64,000 bases of DNA, from positions 862,501-926,500 of the forward strand of contig JAFEUB010000840.1 in the NCBI GenBank assembly GCA_024529925.1, in the 5' to 3' direction. Both the position numbers and the translations under genes were made by a program. Of this stretch, positions 1-12,100 are shown one piece after another. The notes under the pieces were generated by a model. That model was not told where the DNA came from. It did not search any database and was given only the letters and a program-made list of their open reading frames with translations. The stretch's first letter is position 1. Each line of letters starts with the position of its first letter. The stretch is from Ophthalmolycus amberensis (lineage: Eukaryota > Chordata > Actinopteri > Perciformes > Zoarcidae).

Positions 1-194
1 GCAAGACGGAAAAATACTTCATCTTGGTTTTTGTCAAAAGTGTGTGTTGGCCATGAGCAATACAGCTCCCAGTTGCCCTTCCTTTTTAAGTCCTGGGAGA
101 ACATTGAGGAGAACATTGAGGCGCTCTTACGCCGTGTAAACCTGGAGGATCCCAGAGGAACCATACACAAACTGGGGATGAAAAGAAGTTCATT
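1..194 (+). other. Unassigned open stretch left of the LINE
   Basis: Frame 1 is open from the first base into the LINE poly-T tract, giving about 63 codons with an ordinary amino-acid mix (it includes HEQYSSQLPF and ENIEENIEALLRR). I do not recognise the protein. It matches no part of acetyl-CoA carboxylase that I can recall, although it lies upstream of acaca exons on the same strand. Without the LINE, the frame would stop at TAG six bases past the insertion site. It could be an exon, part of another repeat, or chance. Very uncertain. Confidence 0.2.
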
Positions 195-1348
195 TTTTTT
201 TTCTTTTTTTTTTTTGACAATGTTTTTATTGGCTTTTCCACAATACACAAACAAGACAAAAAAAGGCACAACAAAAGGCACTTAGAGAAATTTCAAATAA
301 AGATAAAAATGGCATGTGTTGTTGGACGTTACTGACTGTTTCTCAGCAGAAACAAAAATTAAAAATAACAGTAGAGGGTGACAGATATGTACATGCACAG
401 GTAGATACATATTATACCCCACAAATAGAATGCTCCCACATTCCCTAATGTGACCAGTCAGAGAAGAAAACAAAACGAGAAAAAAAAAAAAACGGGGAAG
501 GGAAACAAAAACAAAACGGTAGACTATATGGTTACAACAAAATCTTCCCCCTCCAGAAACTCCATAAATGAGCCCCAAATCTTTGCAAAGATGTTATATT
601 TCCCTTTAACTGCATATGTAAGTTTCTCTAGGGCGAGGCACTGTATCAGTCCCTCTATCCAATTTTGTTTGCTTGGCCTGTGAACAGATTTCCAAGCCAT
701 TGCAATTTTATGTTTAGCTTCAAGAAGACAAAATATGACCATCTTCTTTTTGCTACTGTTAAGTGTACAGTTTACTGGGAAACACCCAAAAAGACAGAGT
801 TTTGGACATAATGGAAGTTGTTCGTTAATACAGTTAGATACAATTGTAAGAATCTCTTTCCAGAAATCCTGAATGAGGGTGCATTCCCAAAGGCAATGAG
901 ACAAGCTACCTTTATGTATACCACATTTAACACAAGCATCCGGTGTATTGGGGTACATGCGATGCAGTAACTCTGGAGTAATGTATGTTCTCATCACCCA
1001 TTTATACTGGAGAAGTTTGAACCTTGAGTTTATTGTTTGGACTTGACTCTGTAGACATATGTCCTGCCACTCTTCTTCAGTGATTTCTTCATTTAGGTCT
1101 GAACACCATGCTAGCCTTTTGTCATCGGAGGATTCTTTTGCTGCAGCTATGATAGTCTGATGAAACTTTGAGATCAGTCCAGCTGATCCATAATGGTTTA
1201 AAGCTATCTTTTCTAAAGAATTTAGAGAGGGGAGATTTACAGAGTTCTGTGTCTTTGTTATGAAGCTTCTTATCTGGAGATACTTGAAAAAATGTTTTGT
1301 AGCTATGCTAAACTTTTGCTTGGTGTCATTAAAACTTAAAAGAGTAAG
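195..1348 (-). mobile_element. 5'-truncated L1-like non-LTR retrotransposon
   Basis: On the minus strand this is the 3' end of a LINE: C-terminal ORF2 code, about 300 bases of 3' UTR, and a terminal A tract read on the plus strand as poly-T at 195-215. The octamer AGTTCATT flanks it at 187-194 and 1349-1356 and is the probable target-site duplication. The break at the 5' end near 1348 fits incomplete target-primed reverse transcription. It lies upstream of the first acaca exon seen here, so probably in an acaca intron. The coding part has no internal stop, so insertion looks fairly recent. Confidence 0.85.
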
Positions 1349-1351
1349 AGT
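524..1351 (-). pseudogene. L1-like ORF2 C-terminal fragment
   Basis: About 275 codons are open on the minus strand from the 5' break to the natural stop. The reading contains the L1 signature FFKYLQIRSFI, then EEEWQDIC, then RFKLLQYKWV and TPELLHRMYP. After these comes a cysteine-rich CVKCG...LSHCLWEC motif, the CCHC-like C-terminal domain of L1-clade ORF2 proteins. The endonuclease and nearly all of the reverse transcriptase are missing through 5' truncation, so it cannot be autonomous. An L1 or Tx1-like fish subfamily is likely; the exact subfamily cannot be told by eye. Confidence 0.85.
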
Positions 1352-1356
1352 TCATT

Positions 1357-2981
1357 CTAGCCGATGTACTGTGGCATTTCTTTTGCATCCTACCTGTGTT
1401 GTTCTTTCTGTGTGTATGTTCCGGTGTATTTGCTTGTCCTCGCCTCGCAGTGCTAGTATTTTTCTTTTGCCATGTTCGGTTCAGCTTGTTTATGCAGTTC
1501 GTTTTTTATTTTTTTTGAAAATCCTTTAAAATGCCATCACACATACATTTGATCGCATGCCTGTGATTGTACGTGTCTGAACTAACCTTCACGTTTGGCT
1601 CGCCGCTGTGAACTAAAACCAGTACGAGTGTGAAATGATTCGCTGACTTTATCAGGACATAATGCATGTTGTCAAGGGAGCAGTCAGGAGGAAGTGAAAT
1701 GTGTGTTTACTGCTGGAGAGCCACTACCAATTTACTTTATCCTCCATTTTTCCATTAATTAAATTCATTTAGATATTGATCAGCGCAAAATGCATCCATC
1801 ACGTTAAAGGGCACACACACACACACACACACACACACATTGCTACACCTTGACTGTCTTCCTCTCCTTATGCCTGCCACTAACCACTTAGTAATCAATG
1901 TTGTTTGATTGCAGAGGGAACATCCCCACTCTAAACAGGTATTGTAAACATTATTTTCATTGCATAGAATAATAGTGTAAACTGTAGATTAGCTAGCTGC
2001 TAGGTCAAAGCAGCAATTCATGTTATAATGAATTCATCTGGCGATGAAGTCAACAAATTGTTTGGTTGTTCAACTGTTTGGTGCTGTAAATATTACCCAA
2101 ATGAAACGGATTTAGCAACTGGAATTTAGTCTGATCGAGAAACGCAATGTTTCTAAATCTTACTGACGGCAGCATGGCTCTTGGCATTCAGCCTCTCTGT
2201 CACACATTTTTTCAGTCTGTGTGTGTGTGTCTTTGTGAAGGAGTGTTGTATTGCAAACGGTTGCGTGTATGCGCTTCAATATTGCGGATATTTAGAATAA
2301 CTTGGGATGTGAGGTGGTGTTAAGATAATGCAAACTACATGTTGGGGGAAATGTTGTACACCAGTGCAAATCCCCTGAACTGAAACCGTTGACTGTGACT
2401 GTCCTGCCAGGAGAATGTCTGCTCCGATCCTGGACATTGCAAGAGCAGCGGAGACTAGATTACAGGCAACTAAACTCCAGGACCTTAAAGATAGTAAATC
2501 TAAGGATGATAATGCTGAAAAGAAAGAGGCCTCCGATTCGGAATCTGTGGACAGGTTTGACACGCAAAACCTCTTAAATGCTTTCAGTGGGTGTAACTTC
2601 TGGGACAGCTTCTTTCAATTAAAGGACTAACACCCAACCAACTGAAGCATGGATACTTAGAAGGGTCTTTCTGGTGGTTTTATGTTTCCTTGTTCCTAGG
2701 AAAGGAACACTTTGTTTTAATTGGACCAACACGTGACCTTTGTTCACATGCAATGGTGTTTTATTTTTATTCCTACTTGCTTTTTATAACTTGAACCTCA
2801 TTCAGTTTTCATACTAACAAAGTCCCCGACAATTTACACGTAGTTGTGTGTTTTCACACATCAAAAACTGGGCGATCAAAACTGCCGTGAGGTTCTTAGA
2901 GGTGGATGGGGAACATCTTCACATTGTCATTCTAGTGGCGTGGCAGATTCCCATTGCTATTGCTCTCTGTCGATACCCTAG
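1357..2981 (+). other. acaca intron sequence with a CA repeat
   Basis: This is presumed intron upstream of the first recognisable exon, ending in a CCCTAG acceptor at 2976-2981. It holds a (CA)14 microsatellite at 1812-1839. A small ORF at 2415-2630 (71 codons, rich in K, D and E) has no recognisable domain and no supporting signals. I see no acaca exon here; the exon that normally precedes MSFSSNLNHYGM must lie left of the window. Confidence 0.6.
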
Positions 2982-3125
2982 GATGTCATTCTCGTCCAAC
3001 CTGAACCACTACGGCATGGTGCACGTAGCCAGCGTCAGCGACGTTCTGCTTGACGCGTCCTTCACGCCGCCTTGTCAGCGCATGGGAGCCATGGTCGCTT
3101 TCCACTCATTCCAGGAGTTCACCAG
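2982..3125 (+). CDS. acaca: acaca exon: MSFSSNLNHYGM segment
   Basis: Opens with the last base of a split Arg codon, then MSFSSNLNHYGMVHVAS. In mammalian ACC1 this serine cluster carries the second AMPK-linked phosphosite (about Ser1200); the serines are kept here. Ends in a split Arg codon before GTCAGT. Confidence 0.95.
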
Positions 3126-6100
3126 GTCAGTCCATTTCATAGTTTCTGAACTTTGATGCATTCCATCGGTAGGTGTAGACGACGTTTCCTGTGATTAATT
3201 CGATTTATTTTCTTTTTCTCCTCTACAGGAACATAAACGATGTGCTGAGCTGCTTCTCTGACTCTCCTCCGCCAAGTCCAACCTTCCCAGAGGCAGGCAG
3301 TCCTGTCCTGTATGGTGAAGAGGACAACAAGGTGACGAAAACTGAGAGTCACAGGCCTGTCGTTGACCTGCGTGACTGTACTTTTGAGTGTAACCTGTAA
3401 TTGCTTTGTCATCCAGAGTATCCTGGACGAGCCTATCCATATCCTGAATGTGGCCATAAAGACGGACAGCGACAGCGATGACGACGGCCTGGCAGCCGTA
3501 TTCAGAGAGTTTACTCACTCAAAGGTGGGAGCAGTAAACAACAGGGCTTCTTGATTTCAGCAGTGAGAGTACATTTTTGGAGATCCTGACATTTTTGCCT
3601 TTTTTGTTCTGCATTTCAGAAATCGATGCTGTTTGAACACGGCATCCGTAGGCTGACTTTCCTTGTGGCCCAGAAGGTGAGGGCCCTGTTTAATATTTAC
3701 TAAGTCAACTACCGGAGTCCACAATGTGCTGCCCTGCATGTCACCAATTCAGCAGTTCTGAACTGCATGTCTCCAGATTTGTTTTACAAGTGAACTGTTC
3801 CGCATCTTTCTTTTTGTAATTACTAATACTTTATTACTTTTTTTTGTTTGTATGGAACGACATTCTGTGGTAATAATTTGCCTTTGAAATCGAGCTTATT
3901 TTCCTGTATCTCTTTCTGCATGCCTTGCTTTTTGCTGCATTTATGATGACAGGATTTCAGGAAGCAAGTCAACTGTGAGGTGGACCAAAGGTTTCATGTA
4001 AGTAGAGGAGGACGAATGAAATGAGGAAGAGTGACTCTTTTCGTCAATGCGTTTGGTTGAAAACTGTTCAAACATGCCCTCCCAATGTTCACGTTAAATA
4101 TCCAGACAGTCTGTGTTAAACCCCAGAACCACAAACTCACTGCGTAGATGTTGTTACCAAGAATGTCAATTGTAAGTGCCATGCAGTATCGTGAGCACAC
4201 ATTTCTAGCATGAATAGCAAAGCACCCCAATCACAGCGGTTTTGTGATACGCTCTATTGTGCTGTCGTGCGCAGGGCCGCATTTATCTTCCCAGGATTGA
4301 CCCTTTCATCAACAGAACACCCACTAGCATGTGGATGATAATGACAGGGATTTAGAGCAGGATTAGATTTGAGGAATGCTCTTCGCCTCTGCTGTCATGC
4401 GTTTGACAATAGGCCTTGATTTTTCTTTGGATGGGACAACCGTCTCTGATGAGAGTTAATCATGCTAACTCGCGTCACCATCATTATGTGGCCCTTGTTA
4501 CACGTAGGCGGTTTTAAGTCGTCCGCACCATTCTGCATACTCATCCTAAAATGTTTTTTCCCCTCTGTTTCGCGATATCTCAGAAGGTGAATATGATGTG
4601 TAATCAGTGTCAAATCATGGCTGTGAAGGTTTCCAGTGTGTGTGTGTGTGTGTGTCCCTGCAGTCCCCTTGTTGTGTAGGCTTTGAGCCGATGAGCCCAA
4701 TCGGTCTGGCATTGTTTTGGCAAGTGGGGGGACTACATCTGATAAATGGGAATATGTTATTTATTGCCGTGGTGAGATGGCTGCATGTACAACACGGTCC
4801 GACTCCTTACTGGTGTAGCAGAGCCCTGCTTAGCTTATAGTGCCCTGCTGTGATTAGCTTTATAGCTTGTACATGTCGAACTGATTTAGTATCCTTAACC
4901 CTGATGTACTTACAACCATGTTTTTTTTTTTTGTCATTATTTATTAATTTGTGTTCTTTCTATCTCTGTCTCACTTTTGTCCACACAGAGAGAATTCCCT
5001 AAGTTTTTCACATTCCGTGCCAGAGACATGGTAGGTGTTTAGATAATGCAAACTGTTTGTTAAATCATCTAAATATCTTCTGACTGGTCCAAATCAGTGT
5101 TTGCTCAGGTAGAAATTGCAAAGACGGAGGATATGTACATGCATCAGGTTATTGCGACATTGCAAATGAACCCATAAATGTTTAAAAATAGAACCCATTG
5201 ATTGACTTTCCTTTGGCTGGGAGACCATTGTGGTGATAGAAAACAACTTGTCACCCCCCTGGCACTGCTGAATTTCACTCTATCACAGTCAGTGATGGCT
5301 CTTCCTCTCCGTTACCCCCGATAGTTTCACTACAATGACACCACCAAAACTCATTAAAGTAATGAACTCTTTAATTACGTCCCACATTTAAGAGAAATTA
5401 CAGCCATTAGCAGCTTTCTGAGATCGAGATTGCCCATAATTTCATTTACTTAATACAGTGTTTCGGCTCACAGGCATCTTTACACTCTTACATCAACTCG
5501 GTGCTCCTGAAATTGCCAATTTTCTGTTAATGAAGTAGATGATGGCAGGAAAGCCTAACTTGTAAAGTAGAAAGTTCTTCGGGAAAGTCTTTGAGCGTGT
5601 TCATTTAGAATACTGTGGTGGTTTCTGTTTGTCATTGTGTTCCGTTTCTCAAAAAGTTTGAGGAGGACAGGATCTATCGCCATTTGGAGCCGGCACTAGC
5701 GTTCCAGTTGGAGCTCAACCGCATGCGCAATTTTGCCCTGTCTGCCATCCCGTGCGCCAACCACAAGATGCACTTGTACCTGGGTGCAGCCCGCGTGGAG
5801 GTGGGCACGGAGGTTACGGACTACCGTTTCTTTGTGCGAGCCATCATCCGCCACTCCGATCTGGTCACAAAGGTGAGACTACGCAGGCGCAACCTTTGCA
5901 TTCTCCTTCACAATTCTTTGTCCTTTCCGTTTGATTTTACTCAGTCATACCTGCAGCTGTTGACCGTTTCTTTCTTCTGTTCCTTCACCAGGAGGCCTCT
6001 TTTGAATACCTTCACAATGAGGCAGAGCGCCTGCTGCTGGAAGCCATGGATGAGCTCGAGGTGGCTTTCAACAACACCACTGTACGAACTGACTGCAACC

Positions 6101-9100
6101 ATATCTTCCTCAACTTTGTCCCCACAGTCATCATGGACCCGTCTAAGGTTTGTGAAACTATCACAAACACGCACATATCTTCTACACGGTCATACCACAG
6201 CTCACAGTGTTCTTAATGAGTTTGCTCTCTTTCCGAACTTCAGATTGAAGAGTCTGTGCGCTCCATGGTGATGCGTTACGGCAGCCGTCTGTGGAAGCTG
6301 CGTGTCCTGCAGGCTGAACTGAAAATTAACATCCGCCTGACTCCAACAGGAAAGCAAATCCCCATCCGCCTCTTCCTCACCAATGAGTCAGGCTACTACC
6401 TGGACATCAGCCTGTACAAGGAGGTCACTGATGTCCGAACGGGACAGGTGGGGCCCAAAGACCGACAGGTGGGGCACTCATACATCTTCCATCTCATCTG
6501 CTTCTTGTGCCGTCGCTGGCTTAGGGTTTCAGCTCCCAGAATGCAGTTTACCAGCCTCTCGTGTAAAGTCAAAGATGGGGGTTGTCTGTTTTTTAAATAC
6601 AGTAGAATATACAAATTCTGTCTTTAAGATTTTTGAGTAGGAGTAAAGATCTAGTATAGTGTTGTGCCCTGAGCCCGGTGGACAATTTTTTCAGTAATAT
6701 ACCTTTTAACTCTCAGCTGATCAGGTAAGTAGGACTTCATCCAGCCATTCATACATCTGTCCATCAACCTTCCATACTAGGGAACGTGAGAGTTGTTGAG
6801 TTCGGTTTCTATTTGAAGATTCTAAACACGCTTGACCTAAAAAGAGTTGCAAGATAAAGCTGGTATTATTGTGGAGGGGAATGATTTTGGTAAAACAAAA
6901 ACATGCTGCTGAGCTTTTCCAAGGTTTTTGTTGGCCCAGTTCAGCAAAACCTGTACGAATGGGTCACAATTGAATGATCCTGTCTGTTTGATGGCCCTGA
7001 TCATGTATGATGTGTATATAATTGTTGCATCATATACTTTGTATCGCTTTATGCTTTAGCAGTGGGTACGACAGATGCTCATTCTCATCATCGTGATATT
7101 TAGGCACGGTCAAGAGGTCGGCACATCTTTAAAGTGACTCTCTGTCCTTCTTTGTTCAGATCATGTTCCAAGCGTATGGAGACAAGCAAGGTCCGCTGCA
7201 TGGCATGCTCATCAACACCCCGTACGTGACCAAGGACCTGCTGCAGTCTAAGCGCTTCCAGGCGCAGTCTCTGGGCACCACCTATGTCTATGACTTTCCA
7301 GAGATGTTCAGACAGGTACCATACAAACATACCTAGAAATACCGATTAGGCTAAATGAGCATGAATAACTTTATTCTGACTATTTCATGTCTTGTTCCAG
7401 TCTCTGAAAAAGCTGTGGCACTCTTACCAAGCCTTTGCCCACTTACCCAAATGCCCCCTTCCCTCTGAGCTGCTCACCTTCACAGAGCTGGTCCTCGATG
7501 CACAAGGTCAGCTGGTGCAGATGAACAGACTGCCCGGGGGCAACGAGGTCAGTCTTCTTAGTTTGATGCATGAATACAGACTTTAAACACATTTAAAGAT
7601 TGTTTTGACATGACCTTTTTATTTGTCTATCCACCACCTCTTTCAAAATGTGCAATTTCTGTTTCACTCTGTAGGTGTCTGTGTTCCTGACTGCTTTCTT
7701 AATGCATTATTGTTGTGTTGCAATGCTTAATGCATCATTGAAAGTACATTAAGACATATCAACTATGTCTAGTTATTCTATTTATGCAAGGATGATATGC
7801 TGTAGTCTGAATCATACACTATTTATAGATATCTACTCTGTTCTGTCTGCACAGATTGGCATGGTGGCGTGGCGGATGACCCTGCGCACGCCAGAATATC
7901 CAGCAGGCCGTGAGATCATCGTCATAAGTAACGACATCACACACAATATAGGCTCATTTGGGCCCCAGGAGGACATTTTGTTCCTGCGGGCCTCGGAGAT
8001 GGCACGGGAGAGCAGCATCCCGCGGATCTACATCGCAGCCAACAGTGGCGCTCGCATCGGGCTGGCAGAGGAAATCAGACACATGTTCCACGTGGCCTGG
8101 CAGGATACAGCTGACCCTTATAAGGTCAGCCAGCAAACATAACCATGCATGTGTGGGCTTCCTTTGCAAGATCTCATTTTATTAGCCAGTCCCCCAATTG
8201 TATTTTCCTCATAGTGAATGTCATTACATCAGAGAATGACCTGCTGGCTGTGTTGGTTATTTATTTGTACGTACCGCATCGATTTCTTTACGATGGTATT
8301 TGATCCCGGTTGTAGCTTTCCCTCGTCTTTTCTTTCAAAAGATTTATGCGTTTGTATATTGAATCTGTATCATGGTCTATCATAACAAAGCAGTCTTTTC
8401 TATTTGCCTTCGCAGGGATTCAAGTATCTCTACCTCACACCTCAGGATTACAAGAAAGTCTCCGCCCTGAACTCTGTGCAGTGTGAACATGTGGAGGATG
8501 AGGGAGAATCCAGGTACGTCTTATTTTTTCTTTTTTTTTGATTACGTATTAGTACATAACTTTGTACTCTGTAGTGTCAAAGTGTTCACGTCTTTAAGGT
8601 TTAAAGCCCATGAGACTACCACAGAGGTGACGACGGAAGGGAAAGCTACTGGAGGGTCACCTCTGGCTTTAAATGAATGTATGTGTTGCCATGCAGGTAC
8701 AAGATCACTGACATCATTGGAAAAGATGAAGGGCTGGGTGTGGAGAATCTGAAAGGGTCTGGAATGATTGCTGGAGAATCCTCTCTGGCTTATGAGGAGA
8801 TCATCACCATGAACCTGGTGAGACTGAAGTGGGCTCACTTGTGTACAACAAAACGCATGCATACCATGTAGCCACGTCCTCAGCTTTGAGCTGTACAACT
8901 CGGGGCGAACGAGGACTTGCTCTAGAGTTCATTAGCTCGCAAGCCGTAACGTGATTGTCTTGACCTATAGGTCACATGCAGAGCCATAGGGATTGGGGCC
9001 TATCTGGTGAGGCTTGGACAGAGAACCATTCAAGTGGACAACTCTCACATTATCCTTACTGGAGCGGCGGCACTCAACAAGGTAACAGTAGCTACTATCT

Positions 9101-12100
9101 AAACGCATATCTCAGGACAACACAAAAGATGTTGGTTTGTTTTTAATTGAAAATTTGATGCTGTTGTGTGATTGTGTGCACTGCAATACTGAAAAAGCAT
9201 AAAATGAGTTATGTCTAAATTTACGCAATTGATGAATCTACACTTTAATGAGGAATTCACAATGAATACAATAATTCTCAGTTGTCTATTCAGTTTTTTA
9301 GATAATATTGGAAGAAGAGCAAACGGATCTGGAAGCGAGCTGTGTACATGTTTTTTTTACTGCGGATTCTATACTATTTAATGACAGGGTTAATGTTTCT
9401 TTATGCATCAAAGAAAATAAATCAGAAAAATGTGCTTTGGCGCCGTTCCAACTCGGCGACCAGGCCTCCTCCTGCCTCGTTCTGTTCTACCAGGATTCCC
9501 GCTCCGATCCCAGCCACAGGCCTGCTGCCTGCCACTCACAGTTGAATAATTGAAAGTGAACCATGAAGTTGTATTTGCATAGAAATAGAGTGACATGCCG
9601 GAGGCTGCGGTGCAGGACACCCATATCATTTGTTTTTAATCAAAAGGAAAAGTTTTGCTGAGGCAGATTGTTTTCTGCATCCAGTTGATTAGTGTGTGTG
9701 GATGTGTGTGTGTGTGTGTGTTTGTATGCCCTCACGCTCCACTACCTCCTCTTGTCTTGCTTTCCATTCTCTGTCCTTGTCAGGGAATTAAGATGACTCC
9801 ATTTCAAATTAGATGACAGATTGCAACACAACAAATCATGCAAATGGCCCCATGATGGCATACCTATTTGCTGGGGAGCTCAATTGTTTTTAGATGGCCC
9901 GGCTGTTTACCCCTATTTTTGGGGGGGTAGAACCATAGTGATGTTTACTGACAAAGTGTCAGCAATGCGCAGGTGATGTATTGCAAAATATCTGTTGTGT
10001 TTATTTTAAAATAGCACTGATTTCACCAGCAAGGAAAAGAGTAGTGGTTTTCTCCCTGTTTGTCATCCGGTTTCCTGGCTATTAGCTGAAACTTAATGGA
10101 GAGCAGGAGGCTGCCACCCAGAGATCATCATTCCATTAACTGCTGGAAAGCTCTCATATTTTCATGGGGAGTGGATAGTAACTACGAGCATAAATACCCC
10201 AGTGAGCTGTTGCGTCCCGTTGGCCCCTCATTTTCTTCCTCCCAGTCATCCCTCTCGGTTCCTCCTCCTGTATCCCGCTCTCTTCTCGCTGCTGTGGAAT
10301 CCTAATGAAGCCGGCGATGGCCGGAGGCATAGGGGTTTTGTGTATGTCAAGGTGACTGCAATGTTTCCTGGGGCCGCAGGCTTCCCTGACAGCTTTAGGA
10401 GAGTGCCCTAGATTTGTAGCCAGATACATAACCATTAATGGTAATAAAGAAAGTAAATGATGGCTGAAAAGGTGAGAGCGGAGGCCAGGGATTGAGCTCC
10501 TCTCTGATTTTTATGGAACCGTGTCAGGGCCTCGCCACCTGTTCTAGCCCGCTTATGAAAATAGGGTGGGCTGGGAGTGAGATTTTATGGCTTCAGGTTG
10601 GCATTGGGGCAGTTTTGAAGGTAAATAGTTTGGTGGCTTCCATCTCCGAACCAACCCTGATGCAACAACAGCCTCTATCACTAACTGGTAGATGGCAATG
10701 TGTAGAGAGAGGAGGCCTTCTAAAGGGTGAATCCACACTGAATTACATTGGGCAGAAGAGCGGCGGTCCTGTTTTCAAGAGCAGTGCCTCTGTACATGGC
10801 CTCCGTGTGATGTACCCCTAAAAGTCTTGTTTTTGTGTACATGCCTAAAAAGCCAAAAATGAAATGTCTGGGATTCAGCAGTAAAGTGTTATTTTTATTT
10901 TTTTCCACACATTAATTTTTTTTTTTCACATCTCAGGTGCTGGGCAGAGAAGTGTACACATCGAACAACCAACTTGGCGGCATTCAAATCATGCACAACA
11001 ACGGTGTGACCCACAGTACTGTTTGCGATGACTTTGAGGGAGTTTTTGCGCTTCTGGAGTGGCTATCCTACATGCCCATGGTAATCTTGGGATGCTGCAT
11101 CCCATATCGGTGTTGTAAATGAACGTATCCAAATGTTTAGAGCTGTGTAGTTGTTGTCGTCGTGAATTAAAGACAACTTCCTTTCTTCAGTCTAAATCGA
11201 GTCCAGTGCCAATCCTCAATGCCAAGGATCCCATAGATCGCCTGGTGGACTTTTTGCCTACAAAGGCTCCGTATGACCCTCGCTGGATGCTAGCAGGACG
11301 TCCCAGCCAGAGTGAGTGTCCAGAGAAACCTTTTCATGGAAACTGTTCTGGTAGATACTCTCCAGGTGGTTGTTTTGTGATGTACATGGAGGTAAGCAGT
11401 AGGTAAATGTTATGGAAGTATTTGATTTTTGTCATATTGCCACAACGATATACCTTAACCGTATTCCTCTCACATTCAACTACTACGTAAGTGAATTTTG
11501 CAAAAGTATTTGCTTGTCCATCGTTAGGACATTTCTGATTGTTGATTGGACAAAAGACACTTTTCACCGTTTCTGACATTTTATGGACAAAATGTTTAAC
11601 GTTAATTATTAATGAATCATCGAATTAATCTATAATGAAAACAATTGCTAGTCGCAGCCCGACATTAATACTGTACATTCAGCCGTTCACTGCCCCAGAA
11701 ATGGCTACATCAAATACTGAGTTGCGCTGAAAGCTGCATTGACGTGCATAGCGTCATCCTGGTTGTAACTGCGATGATGATTTATATACGTTCACTTTTG
11801 CTCATTTCCTCTACTAGTTTTTATTCAAAATGCTTCATCAGCAGTGGTAAAGAGCCACACTCCCATTTGTTGTGTGTTATTTGTAAAGTATATTATTCAT
11901 ATAAAATATTCATCATTTAATCCTAATATCCTCTGGGTTAAAGGTTAAAGTAATCCATTACTAGAGAGACTATTAAGAAACGGTGAAGCCTAGCATCATG
12001 CTTCTCAAGGCAACAATCGGTGATCCAGCATGTTTTACACTGCGGGTCAGGACTGAGCAGGTTCCACATCAGTGTTATTACAGTTTGGGACAGAAGAGAG

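Noticed and set aside
2415..2630. 71-codon ORF beginning MSAPILDIARAAETRLQATK
   Set aside because: No recognisable domain, no match to acaca, and no promoter or splice context that decides for a gene. It lies in presumed intron.
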